In this document: piece after piece, positions 41,615 to 49,946 of the stretch
Layout of the letters: each line of letters opens with the position of its first letter
Position numbering within the stretch: the stretch's first letter is position 1
Assembly: GCA_934229725.1 (NCBI GenBank)
Contig: CAKQDX010000001.1
Location: forward strand, 124,001 to 188,000
Length of the DNA: 64,000 nucleotides
Reading direction: 5' to 3'
From: an uncultured Streptococcus sp.
GTDB taxonomy: Bacteria; Bacillota; Bacilli; Lactobacillales; Streptococcaceae
The notes under the pieces: generated by a model
What the model saw: the letters and a program-made list of their open reading frames with translations, nothing else
Database searches by the model: none
Told to the model about the DNA's origin: nothing
Translations under genes and position numbers: made by a program

Positions 41615-42400
41615 CTAACCCTGCATCCTCCTATACTCCTTCGACTTCTCTCCATACCAGTCCTTAGCTGAGTAGCCGAACTGCTCTCTATATTGCTCAG
41701 AGTATTTGAAGAGGTAATAGCCTCGTAGTAGATCAATAGAAAAGACATAAGTCGCAAAGACAAATATGGCGGGCATGATAGGCATCAACACCGCATCAAT
41801 GCTCCCTCTAGTGTCACTTCCAGTGGAGCGGTCAAAGAGCACAAGTCCAGCTGTAATCCCCGTTCCACCTAAAAAGACCAAGCCATCTGAAATCTTTTCA
41901 GTCACAAGTGCTGCCATAGGGCTAAACTCTGTCTGATTTTGAACGGCTTCTGTCAATTTACGGGGAACCGTTCGAATCAAGTAATAAATGGAAAGAAGAA
42001 ACATAGCCCCCGATAGTATACTGACAATATTTCGTCGTGTCATCATCATTATACCAGCACATACTGTAAAGATAGCAAGTAAGACTACCATGTAAAAGTA
42101 GGTGCAAAATTTCAGTTTCATCGGACTTCTTCTGTGCTTTATTGAAAAGAACAGATAGACCAGATACATGACTGCATACAAGACAATCATGGGCCACTGA
42201 ATCCAAGAAAATGTAGGATCTTGTTCAACGGTCAAGCCCTTTATAAACATCGGTGTGGCAATGGAAGAAAAGTAAACAAGGATTGAAGTGATAAATAAGC
42301 CAATAAATCGTTTCCAGCTACCTTTTTGATTGAGCTTATCCACTGTCTCCTTAGTAACAATAGACTGACTTTGCTCATATGTGTAATTCAAGAATTTCAA
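41615..42400 (-). CDS. Six-helix membrane protein, unknown function
   Basis: 261 residues with about six hydrophobic segments (near 32-52, 70-90, 102-125, 128-145, 165-185 and 200-225) and soluble ends (KFLNYTYEQSQSIVTKETVDKLNQKGSWKR; KYSEQYREQFGYSAKDWYGEKSKEYRRMQG). I do not recognise a family. It lies between two paralogous GRKPSP proteins and follows one of them by 65 bp on the same strand, so it may be part of the same unit. Confidence 0.6.
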   Translation of the reverse strand: MKFLNYTYEQSQSIVTKETVDKLNQKGSWKRFIGLFITSILVYFSSIATPMFIKGLTVEQDPTFSWIQWPMIVLYAVMYLVYLFFSIKHRRSPMKLKFCTYFYMVVLLAIFTVCAGIMMMTRRNIVSILSGAMFLLSIYYLIRTVPRKLTEAVQNQTEFSPMAALVTEKISDGLVFLGGTGITAGLVLFDRSTGSDTRGSIDAVLMPIMPAIFVFATYVFSIDLLRGYYLFKYSEQYREQFGYSAKDWYGEKSKEYRRMQG

Positions 42401-42465
42401 AAGTTTTCTCCTTTTATCACGAAAAAACAGAAAGGTCTCCCCTCCTGTTTCCTTAATCAGCTTAA

Positions 42466-43863
42466 TTAATCACCATCTGGACCTGATTTATAAGTAAGAT
42501 AGAATGTATCACCATCTTCTGTAGTGTCAAATGACAAGTAAACACTCTTAAGTTTACCATCTTCAGCTTTAAAGTCGTTATAAGAAACGCTCAATTCTTT
42601 CTTGAACTCACCTTCACGAACTGTTGAGATGGTGTACTCAGCGTTTGAAGCTTTAGGGTGATCCTTAAGGATATCTTCGAGTTTTGTTCCGTTTGATGGA
42701 TTACTGTAATCTCCCTTATTAAGAGCATCAAACTGTTCTTTCGTCCAGTCAGATTTGTATGAGTCATCAGTTTGTACAGCATCTGTAGGGAAGTTTCCTG
42801 AAGCATGTGACAAGATAAAGGTACCATCATACTGTTTCTTAAAGGTTAGGTAAACATGTTCGCTATAGTCTTTACCAGAATAAGTCATGCTCAAGTCATC
42901 ACCTGACATTTGAGCATCTGACGCTTTACCATAAGTCTTCATAATTGACTTAGCAGAGTCTTTTCCAGCTTTCAATTTCTTGAACTTAGATTCATTCCAG
43001 TCAAATTTAGCATTTTTGTCAATGTAATCGTTGACGTCAGTGCTATCACCTTTTGAGTCAGATTTTGAATCAGATTTTGAATCACCTTTTGAATTAGATT
43101 TTGAACTGGATTTTGAATCGCTATCATCATCTTCATCATCTTTGTCAGCAACTTTTGATGTTTTGCTTGAGCCTGCATTGTCATTTGAGTTTTGAGAAAT
43201 TTGGAAAATCAAACCACCAATAGAGACAAAGAGCATGACTCCAGCTACTGCCGTTGCAATGATAGAGAGCAATTTCTTGCTTGATTTAAGGCTAAAGATA
43301 AGTGAAACCACCGCCAAAGCCAGTGCAAGGACTGTCAAGATGATGAAGAGCCAAGCAGGACTAACAAACCATGACAAGATAGCAAAGATTACTGAAAGGG
43401 CAATCGCAACGATCGGCAAGATAAGGTTGAAGACAGGTTTATTTGCTGATCCAGCTGCTGCTGGATTAGGAACTGCTCCAAACCCTTGAGTTGTAGGGAT
43501 AGATGCCTTTTCAAACATGCTTGAATCAAATTGTGGTGTTGGTTGTTGAGCAGGCGCTTCTGAGAAGGATACTGTTCCAAATGGTGATTCATTGCTTGTT
43601 TGTTCAGCGACAGCATCTTCAGCTGTTTCAGCAACATCAGCGATGTCGTCTTCTTGAGCGACTTCCTCAGTATTTGAAACGACTTGTTCTGCAGGTGCTT
43701 CTTCAGTAGCAACCTCCTCAGCTGGGGCATCTGTAGATGCCGCTTGAGCAATCAAAGCGCTAGTATCAAAGTCAGCTGCTTTAGCGTCCAAAAATTCTTG
43801 GGGGCTAGGTTTGCGCCCATGCACTGACTCAAAGAGTTCAGCCCATTCTGCTTTAGTTGACAT
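42466..43863 (-). CDS. GRKPSP-type multidomain membrane protein B
   Basis: 465 residues, paralogue of the protein at 38811-40040. N-terminal block AEWAELFESVHGRKPSPQEF (5-24) then LDAKAADF; a long Ala/Glu/Gln linker to about 145; three hydrophobic segments (about 148-222); a Ser/Lys/Asp low-complexity linker (about 232-275, SKSDSKSDSKGDS type) and two tandem C-terminal modules (about 278-370 and 372-465) beginning FDWNESKFKKLK and SDWTKEQFDALN. The linker suggests a flexible stalk that presents the modules outside. Upstream leader has a hairpin element. Function unknown. Confidence 0.7.
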   Translation of the reverse strand: MSTKAEWAELFESVHGRKPSPQEFLDAKAADFDTSALIAQAASTDAPAEEVATEEAPAEQVVSNTEEVAQEDDIADVAETAEDAVAEQTSNESPFGTVSFSEAPAQQPTPQFDSSMFEKASIPTTQGFGAVPNPAAAGSANKPVFNLILPIVAIALSVIFAILSWFVSPAWLFIILTVLALALAVVSLIFSLKSSKKLLSIIATAVAGVMLFVSIGGLIFQISQNSNDNAGSSKTSKVADKDDEDDDSDSKSSSKSNSKGDSKSDSKSDSKGDSTDVNDYIDKNAKFDWNESKFKKLKAGKDSAKSIMKTYGKASDAQMSGDDLSMTYSGKDYSEHVYLTFKKQYDGTFILSHASGNFPTDAVQTDDSYKSDWTKEQFDALNKGDYSNPSNGTKLEDILKDHPKASNAEYTISTVREGEFKKELSVSYNDFKAEDGKLKSVYLSFDTTEDGDTFYLTYKSGPDGD

Positions 43864-43888
43864 AAAAATCTCCTTTTATTCAAGAAAT

Positions 43889-44040
43889 GCAAACAAATGG
43901 ACCCCTCAGCTTAGTGACGTTTTCCATAGTACAACATAGACACACAGCTTGCTTATCCGTGAGCATCCTATGTCTTTCAAAAAGTTATGCCTCGCTCGCT
44001 GTTTGAGTGAAACAACCTTTCCCTATTTCTAGTCCCTGTT
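43889..44040 (-). repeat. Possible variant of the pyr-type hairpin element before membrane protein B
   Basis: Edges resemble the pyr elements (GCAAACAAATGGAC at the left, AGTCCCTGTTCATTTTC at the right) and GGAC/GTCC can pair. The interior contains ACATAG/CTATGT. A weak match, lacking the exact AAGATACAAAG edge. Confidence 0.4.
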
Positions 44041-44152
44041 CATTTTCTTGTTGATGTTTCTATTTTACCATAATTACAAACCTCTGTTAACCGTTTCCCA
44101 AAAGGTTTTTTTCTGCTACAATAATAGGTATAATGCATCAAAGGAGTTATAT

Positions 44153-44908
44153 ATGAAAAACATTAAAAAGTACATTCTCTTAGTCTTTGTACTTGCTATT
44201 GCTTGCTTAGGATTTGTCTACCGTGAAAATATTGCACGTGCCATTCGTGGGGATGCCTACGTTGACAACAAGATATACACGAAACAATTAGAAAAAGCTC
44301 AAAAATCTGGTAAAGACGCCTTTCCTCAATTGTCAGACAAGGTTGGAAAGGACGAGGCTGAAGTTATCCTCCAGACATCAAAGGGTGATATTACTGTTAA
44401 GCTTTTCCCTACTCTGGCTCCTAAGGCTTCTGAAAACTTCTTGAAGCATGCCAAAGATAAATACTACGATGGTCTTACCTTCCACCGTGTCATCCAAGAC
44501 TTTATGATTCAAAGTGGTGACCCTAAGGGTGACGGTACTGGTGGCGAATCTATCTGGAAGAAAGGCTTCGCTCTTGAGCCAACACCATTCCTCTACAACA
44601 TTCGAGGAGCGCTTGCCATGGCTAACACTGGTGCTAAGGATTCAAATGGTAGCCAATTCTTCATCGTTCAAAACAAGGATGACCAAAGCAAACAACTTTC
44701 AAGTGCTGGTTATCCAAAACCTATTATTGACGCTTACAAAAAAGGTGGATACCCAGCCGGTGATAACAAATATACCGTCTTTGGTCAAGTCATCAAAGGG
44801 ATGGATGTCGTTGACACCATTGCCAATCTTGAAGTCGATCAAAACAACAAACCAAAAGAAACGGTAACGGTTAACGCCATCAAAATTGTCAAAGACTACA
44901 AATTCTAG
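44153..44908 (+). CDS. slrA: Surface peptidyl-prolyl isomerase, SlrA-like cyclophilin
   Basis: 251 residues from MKNIKKYILLVF; AAGGAG lies 6 bp upstream, whereas the open frame begins earlier without a site. A hydrophobic N-terminus (7-21) is followed by a cyclophilin domain (about 60-250) with FHRVIQDFMIQSGDPKGDGTGG and GALAMANTGAKDSNGSQFFI. Pneumococcal SlrA is a lipoprotein, but here the stretch reads AIACLGFVYR, a poor lipobox, so this copy may be anchored by its helix. It should assist folding of exported proteins. Terminator follows directly. Confidence 0.85.
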   Translation: MKNIKKYILLVFVLAIACLGFVYRENIARAIRGDAYVDNKIYTKQLEKAQKSGKDAFPQLSDKVGKDEAEVILQTSKGDITVKLFPTLAPKASENFLKHAKDKYYDGLTFHRVIQDFMIQSGDPKGDGTGGESIWKKGFALEPTPFLYNIRGALAMANTGAKDSNGSQFFIVQNKDDQSKQLSSAGYPKPIIDAYKKGGYPAGDNKYTVFGQVIKGMDVVDTIANLEVDQNNKPKETVTVNAIKIVKDYKF

Positions 44909-44910
44909 TA

Positions 44911-44948
44911 AAAAAACTTCGGGAAGTTGATTCTCGAAGTTTTTTTGA
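44911..44948 (+). terminator. slrA-like terminator
   Basis: AAACTTCG.../...CGAAGTTT hairpin then seven T. Confidence 0.85.
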
Positions 44949-44983
44949 TGACTTGAAATTTTTTTATTTTTGGAGGTTAATTC

Positions 44984-45034
44984 TTGACCTAGTTAAGGAC
45001 TCGTGATAAACTATTGTTAGTTTATAAACTAACA
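44984..45034 (+). promoter_or_regulatory. Promoter with 20-bp palindromic operator
   Basis: -35 TTGACC (44984-44989), 17-bp spacer, -10 TAAACT (45007-45012). The perfect palindrome TGTTAGTTTATAAACTAACA (45015-45034) covers the expected start site, so a dimeric repressor is likely. The regulator is not in this window. Confidence 0.8.
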
Positions 45035-45050
45035 GAAAGAGAGTTACACG

Positions 45051-45677
45051 ATGAAAACAAGAGCAATTATTGAATTTAAAGACACTTACGCTAGTATGGA
45101 ATGCCACAATCTTGGTTATCAAACCAAGGAAACAGCCCTGGCTATCATGTCACCTACTGGACATATTCTATCAAGTACCCCGCTTTTCAGAAAGGCTTAT
45201 GGTTCAAAAATGACTCACATCGACCAGCTGCCTTTCCGTATAGATAACCTCACCATTAAAGCAAGTGGGCTTAGCCAAAAGGCTAAAGCTAATTTGGAAG
45301 ATTGGATTGCCCATACGATTATCCTTCCAATGGACTACGATAGGTATTTTACTAAACACCAAGAACTACTACATCTCTTGGCTGAATCCCCTGTCGTTGA
45401 ATCAGTTCAGGCCTTGACCTACAAAACCGTTAAGATTCAATTTTCAGAGTCGCTCAACGATGAACACATTCGTCAGCTTCAGGGATTTATTCTCAGAAAG
45501 GCTGGAATTTACAGCTACATTGGCACATCGACAGTCTCTGATCGTAACGCCCACCAGGCGCTTGAATGGGCCAAACTTGATGTTAATGGACGTTCGCATA
45601 ACGACCACAGACCTGCTATTTTTCATCGCAACAAAGGGCTATTGGGTGGCTTCTTTCATCAAGAAAGCCTCGCATAA
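45051..45677 (+). CDS. Conserved-looking soluble protein behind a palindromic operator
   Basis: 208 residues, no signal peptide or membrane segment. Segments such as FKDTYASMECHNLGYQTKETALAIMSPTGHILSSTPLFRKAYGSKM and a late HNDHRPAIFHRNKGLLGGFF are distinctive but I do not recognise a family. AGAGAG lies 8 bp upstream of the ATG. Monocistronic between a strong regulated promoter and a strong terminator. Its operator implies induction by a specific signal. Confidence 0.7.
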   Translation: MKTRAIIEFKDTYASMECHNLGYQTKETALAIMSPTGHILSSTPLFRKAYGSKMTHIDQLPFRIDNLTIKASGLSQKAKANLEDWIAHTIILPMDYDRYFTKHQELLHLLAESPVVESVQALTYKTVKIQFSESLNDEHIRQLQGFILRKAGIYSYIGTSTVSDRNAHQALEWAKLDVNGRSHNDHRPAIFHRNKGLLGGFFHQESLA

Positions 45678-45688
45678 ATAAGCTTTTG

Positions 45689-45720
45689 GACACAGGCCAG
45701 CATCCTGTGTCTTTTTTTTG
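45689..45720 (+). terminator. Terminator of the operator-controlled gene
   Basis: GACACAGG/CCTGTGTC hairpin then eight T. Confidence 0.9.
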
Positions 45721-45725
45721 GCACA

Positions 45726-45750
45726 AGAAAACTCACCACAAGGGTGAGTT
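45726..45750 (-). terminator. Amino acid permease terminator
   Basis: AACTCACC/GGTGAGTT hairpin and TTTT on the minus strand. Confidence 0.75.
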
Positions 45751-45759
45751 AAATAGGTT

Positions 45760-47151
45760 TTAGTTATTGTGTTTCCAGTTACTGTAAATACCGAAGATAA
45801 TAATCCAGATTGTCGCTCCAATCGCACCGATATAAGTAGATTTTTGTAAGAAGAGACAAACAAATACAAACAAGAAGAAAGCAATTGTCACTGGGTTTAA
45901 AATCTTATAGGCTGGCATAAGGAAGCCATCTGGTAAGAACTCTTTAGATTGACGGTATCTCCAGTGAGCAAGCATAATCAAAACATAGATAGCAATGTAA
46001 ACCCCTGATGATGATGCTGTAATCAAAGAGAAGGCATCTGATACACCAGGTAAAATGTTGATGAAGGCTGAGATACATACCACAACTGCTGAAGCAATGA
46101 TGGCACGAGCAGGAATCCCTGTACGTGACAAGGTATCCAATTTCAACGTCTTCATCACTTTACTATTTGGTGTTTCCTTAGCAATTTGGAAAAGGTGACG
46201 ACCTGTTGAGTAAAGCGTTGAGTTCAAAGATGAAGCTGCTGCTGTCAAGACAACGAAGTTAATGAAGGCTGCTGCCCACTTGATACCAACCATTTGGAAG
46301 ACTGTTACAAATGGTGATTCATTTACTGGAAGTTGTTGCCATGGGAAGATAGCCATGATAGCAATAAGGGCACCCACGTAGAAGATAACGATACGCACTG
46401 GGATTTCCTTAATGGCTTTAGGCAAGACCTTACGTGGATTTGCGGTTTCAGATGTTGTGACCCCGACAAACTCAATGGCTTGATAAGCAAAGAAGACCAT
46501 TTGGAAAGTCATTACAAAGCTTACCCATCCTTTAGGGAACATTTGGAAGCCTTGTGTAATGTTGGCCAGACTAGCATGTCCAGCCGGTGTTTTAAAGTCA
46601 GTCGCTACCATAAAGATACCAGTAGCAATCAGAGCCAGGATAGTGATGATTTTAATCATCCCAAACCAGAACTCTACTTCTCCGAAGATTTTAACCGCAA
46701 TCAAGTTAACGGAACTTAAGATCAGTAGGAAGACTAGCTGAATCTCCCAAGCTGGCCAGTTCGGGAACCAGTACTGGACATAGGTCGCAACGGCAGTGAT
46801 TTCTGCCATCCCAAGGAATACCAAGGATACCCAGTAGGACCAACCTGAGAAGAATCCCCAACCCTTACCAAGATATTTGGTAATAAAGTTGATAAAGGTA
46901 TGTTGGTTAGGGTCCATATAAAGCATCTCACCGATAGCACGCATCATGAAATACATGAAGACGCCTGTCAGCAAATAAACAAAGACAATGGAAGGACCCG
47001 TTAGGGAAATGGAACGCCCTGCTCCCAGAAAGAGACCTGTACCAATCGTACCAGCAATGGCAATTAGCTGGACGTGACGGTTTTGAAGACCACGTACCAT
47101 TCCATTTTCAGTCTGGTTGTCGTCGTCTTTTTGATGTTGCTTTTGCGACAT
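45760..47151 (-). CDS. APC-family amino acid permease (AAT/CycA-like)
   Basis: 463 residues from MSQKQHQKDDD; GGAG lies 12 bp upstream and the longer frame lacks one. Twelve membrane segments. The AAT-family signature NRHVQLIAIAGTIGTGLFLGAGRSISLTGPS (about 20-50) is clear, as is EFVGVTTSETANPRKVLPKAI. Members import neutral amino acids such as D-alanine, D-serine and glycine. The specificity is not determined by sequence alone. A good promoter lies upstream. Confidence 0.85.
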   Translation of the reverse strand: MSQKQHQKDDDNQTENGMVRGLQNRHVQLIAIAGTIGTGLFLGAGRSISLTGPSIVFVYLLTGVFMYFMMRAIGEMLYMDPNQHTFINFITKYLGKGWGFFSGWSYWVSLVFLGMAEITAVATYVQYWFPNWPAWEIQLVFLLILSSVNLIAVKIFGEVEFWFGMIKIITILALIATGIFMVATDFKTPAGHASLANITQGFQMFPKGWVSFVMTFQMVFFAYQAIEFVGVTTSETANPRKVLPKAIKEIPVRIVIFYVGALIAIMAIFPWQQLPVNESPFVTVFQMVGIKWAAAFINFVVLTAAASSLNSTLYSTGRHLFQIAKETPNSKVMKTLKLDTLSRTGIPARAIIASAVVVCISAFINILPGVSDAFSLITASSSGVYIAIYVLIMLAHWRYRQSKEFLPDGFLMPAYKILNPVTIAFFLFVFVCLFLQKSTYIGAIGATIWIIIFGIYSNWKHNN

Positions 47152-47217
47152 GTTTTTTTTCACTCCAATTCTATTTGACACGATTCATTAACTCGTGTTA
47201 TTTTTCACATAACTTAC

Positions 47218-47246
47218 ATTTTACCATTTTTTTAGCAAATTGTCAA
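47218..47246 (-). promoter_or_regulatory. Amino acid permease promoter
   Basis: -35 TTGACA (47241-47246), 17-bp spacer, -10 TAAAAT (47218-47223). Confidence 0.75.
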
Positions 47247-47324
47247 TTTTTTATTCGGAATATTCAGAATCTTTCAAAGTAGAACAAGAGCTCAGACATC
47301 TCCAAGCTCCTATTCTTTTGGTTT

Positions 47325-47582
47325 TTATGAATTAGGATCATCAAGGCTACGTCCGTGCAGTCCTTTCTCACGTTGTACCTGACGAAGTTTTTCAGGTGTA
47401 ATATCGTTTCCTTCTTCGTCAACAATTTTGATACCTTCAATGTGGTGACGAACGGAACGACGATAACCTTCGATATATTCTTCACGAAGTTTGGCTTGTT
47501 CCACTTCTTCTTCTGGAGTCAAACCTTCTGCTTTTTTCTTTTTTGCAAGCTCATTGATACGAGCAATTTTTTCTGGTGTCAT
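47325..47582 (-). CDS. DUF896 (YnzC-like) small protein
   Basis: 85 residues beginning MTPEKIARINELAKKKKAEGLTPEEEVEQAKLREEYIEG, which is the DUF896 pattern, with a charged helical hairpin of the YnzC type. Function unknown; B. subtilis YnzC is in a LexA-regulated operon. Here it lies 47 bp after glyS on the same strand and is probably the last gene of the glyQS operon. Confidence 0.88.
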   Translation of the reverse strand: MTPEKIARINELAKKKKAEGLTPEEEVEQAKLREEYIEGYRRSVRHHIEGIKIVDEEGNDITPEKLRQVQREKGLHGRSLDDPNS

Positions 47583-47629
47583 GTTAAGTCCTTTCTAGTC
47601 ATCCCAAGAAAACTTAGGACAAACTCACC

Positions 47630-49666
47630 TTATTTTGTATTTAATTGGTTAAAGGCTGCAACTTTATTGGCTTTTGCTACTAGACTGGCAAGAATAGCCA
47701 AACGGTTATTCTTCAAGGCTTCGTCTTCTGCCATGACCATGGTATTGTCAAAGAAGGCATCGATGACTGGGCTAAGGGCAAAGAGTTGAGCCAATTTATC
47801 ACTAGCTGAACCTATCAATTCAAGATTTTCTGCTGCTTGAGCGAGAGCTTTTTCTTGGTCATTTTCAAAGAGACTGGCATCGACTGCTACTGAAGCATCT
47901 GCTTTTTCTGCCAAGTTGAAGGCACGAGAGAGTGACTCAACAGCTGCCTTGTAACCGTCAGTCTTAGCAGCTTCTGAGAGGGCATCTGCTGCTTCAAGCA
48001 TATCCGCAACCACGAAGTTTGAACCAGCAAGCACAGCTTCTTTGATATCTTTAGAGGTGCGTCCCATCATCTTGTTCACACGGGCCTTAATGAAGTTAAG
48101 CACTTCAGCTTGATTGTCATAAGAAAGACTGTCAAATGAAAGTCCGTAAAGGCTGTCGATCAACTCATCCATAGGGATGTGCCAACCAAAGGCATCCAAG
48201 ATACGAACAATCCCTTGTGTTGCACGACGAAGGGCATAAGGGTCGTTTGAACCTGATGGAATCAAACCAACTGAGAAGAATGAAAGGAGGGTATCCAATT
48301 TATCTGCAAGGGCAAGGATAGCACCAACCTTAGTCTCTGGAAGGGCACCATCTGCTGAATCAGGAAGGTAGTGCTCACGAATAGCTGTCGCAACGGCTGC
48401 ATCCTCACCAGCGAGAAGGGCATATTTTTCTCCCATGATTCCTTGAAGTTCATCGAACTCTCCGACCATACCAGTCAAGAGGTCAAATTTGTAGATTTCC
48501 GCTGCACGCGCTACTGCTGCCCTTTCTTCAGCAGTCAAACCAGCTTGTTCAGCCAATGATGCCGCAATAACACCAGCACGGGCCATGTGTTCTGAGAGGG
48601 AACCAATTTTTTCATGGAAGGTTACGTTTGCCAATTTAGCCACGAGGTCTTCAATCTTGAGTTTTTGGTCTTCACGCCAGAAGAATTCACCGTCTTCAAG
48701 ACGGGCCACCAAGACTTTTTCATTTCCTCGAACGACATTTTCCAAATGCTCAGCGTTACCATTACGGACTGAGATGAAGTTTGGTTTAAGCTTACCATCA
48801 AGGTCACGTACAACAAAGTAACGTTGGTGGGTTTCCATTGAGGTCACCAAGACTTCTTCTGGAACGTCCAAATATTTAGTGTCAAAACTTCCCATAAAGG
48901 CAGTTGGGTATTCAACCAAGTTCAAGACTTCATTCAAAAGCCCTTCTTCGATTTGAACTTGAACACCTTGTTCTGCTTCGATGGCTTTGATTTGCTCACG
49001 AATCATATTTTCACGTTCTTTGCTGTCGGCAATGACGTAAACGGTACGAAGGTCTTCTTCATAAGAATCCGCATTGGTGATTTCCACTTCGTGACCGAGG
49101 AAACGGTGTCCACGGCTCACACGACCTGAATGGATATCCAAGAAGTCAAGGTCAAGCGCTTCGTCGCCCAAAAGGACAACCAAAGTGTGAACAGGGCGAA
49201 TGTATTCAAAGGTGTTGTTAGCCCAGTGCATGCTGACAGGGAAGGTCAATGAAGCAAGCACTTCTGGAACGCCAGCCAAGACTTCTTTGGCAGGTTTTCC
49301 AGCTTCGTGTTTCGTCACGTAGACGTATTCTTCACCCTTAACTTCACGGAATTCGATGTCATCAACAGTCAAACCTTTCCCACGGACGAATCCTTGAGCC
49401 GCTTTTGAGAAGTTTCCATCAGCATCCAAGGCGATTTTCTTAGAAGGTCCTTTAAAATCTTCTGTCAGATCAGATTGTTGATCAGCCAAGCCAATGACAC
49501 GAACTGCCAAACGGCGTGGTGTTGAGAAGGTTTGAATGCTTTCGTATGAAAGACGGTTATCATCCAAGAAGGCTGCCATTTTTTCACCGAGTTGTTTTTC
49601 ACTTGGTGTGACAACGTAGGCTGGCAACTCTTCAAGTCCTAATTCTACTAATAAGTTTTTTGTCAT
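47630..49666 (-). CDS. glyS: Glycyl-tRNA synthetase beta subunit
   Basis: 678 residues. N-terminal LLVELGLEELPAYVVTPSEKQL, the HD-like motif segment around AEIYKFDLLTGMVGEFDELQGIMG, and a C-terminal anticodon-binding DALR-like domain. The beta subunit of the alpha2beta2 enzyme binds tRNA-Gly. It follows glyQ with a 280-bp structured gap and shares the T-box-controlled transcript. Confidence 0.97.
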   Translation of the reverse strand: MTKNLLVELGLEELPAYVVTPSEKQLGEKMAAFLDDNRLSYESIQTFSTPRRLAVRVIGLADQQSDLTEDFKGPSKKIALDADGNFSKAAQGFVRGKGLTVDDIEFREVKGEEYVYVTKHEAGKPAKEVLAGVPEVLASLTFPVSMHWANNTFEYIRPVHTLVVLLGDEALDLDFLDIHSGRVSRGHRFLGHEVEITNADSYEEDLRTVYVIADSKERENMIREQIKAIEAEQGVQVQIEEGLLNEVLNLVEYPTAFMGSFDTKYLDVPEEVLVTSMETHQRYFVVRDLDGKLKPNFISVRNGNAEHLENVVRGNEKVLVARLEDGEFFWREDQKLKIEDLVAKLANVTFHEKIGSLSEHMARAGVIAASLAEQAGLTAEERAAVARAAEIYKFDLLTGMVGEFDELQGIMGEKYALLAGEDAAVATAIREHYLPDSADGALPETKVGAILALADKLDTLLSFFSVGLIPSGSNDPYALRRATQGIVRILDAFGWHIPMDELIDSLYGLSFDSLSYDNQAEVLNFIKARVNKMMGRTSKDIKEAVLAGSNFVVADMLEAADALSEAAKTDGYKAAVESLSRAFNLAEKADASVAVDASLFENDQEKALAQAAENLELIGSASDKLAQLFALSPVIDAFFDNTMVMAEDEALKNNRLAILASLVAKANKVAAFNQLNTK

Positions 49667-49680
49667 GTTTTTTCCTTTAC

Positions 49681-49935
49681 AAAATTCTTTTTTGATAGGC
49701 GCCTTTGGTACTGGGGACGTCGCTAACTAACTTTGTGAAACTGTAAGGAAATCTTCTGTCTTCTCGACATCGATTTTCAACAGTCTCATCAAAGTGGATT
49801 TAGCTAACTGATTTTTGAACCTAAGGTTTCAAAAATCCCCATATACCAGTACGGCGGTGCCTATCCCTTTAGCAAGTCTTCGACTTGCCTCTGGGTAGCC
49901 ATGTGGGCTCACTAGGTTCGCCCATTTTCCATTCT
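49681..49935 (-). other. Structured glyQ-glyS intergenic element
   Basis: Non-coding. Outer arms GATAGGC.../...GCCTATC and GTACTGG/CCAGTAC pair across about 190 bp, and inside lie TTTTTGAA-CCTAAGG-TTCAAAAA and AGCAAGTC-TTC-GACTTGC hairpins. A large cruciform or RNA fold inside an operon. No named family recognised. Confidence 0.5.
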
Positions 49936-49946
49936 TGTAACTCTGT

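Noticed and set aside
43018..43130. DNA repeat or frameshift in the gene at 42466
   Set aside because: The periodic sequence encodes an in-frame Ser/Lys/Asp linker (SDSK type), a normal low-complexity stalk.
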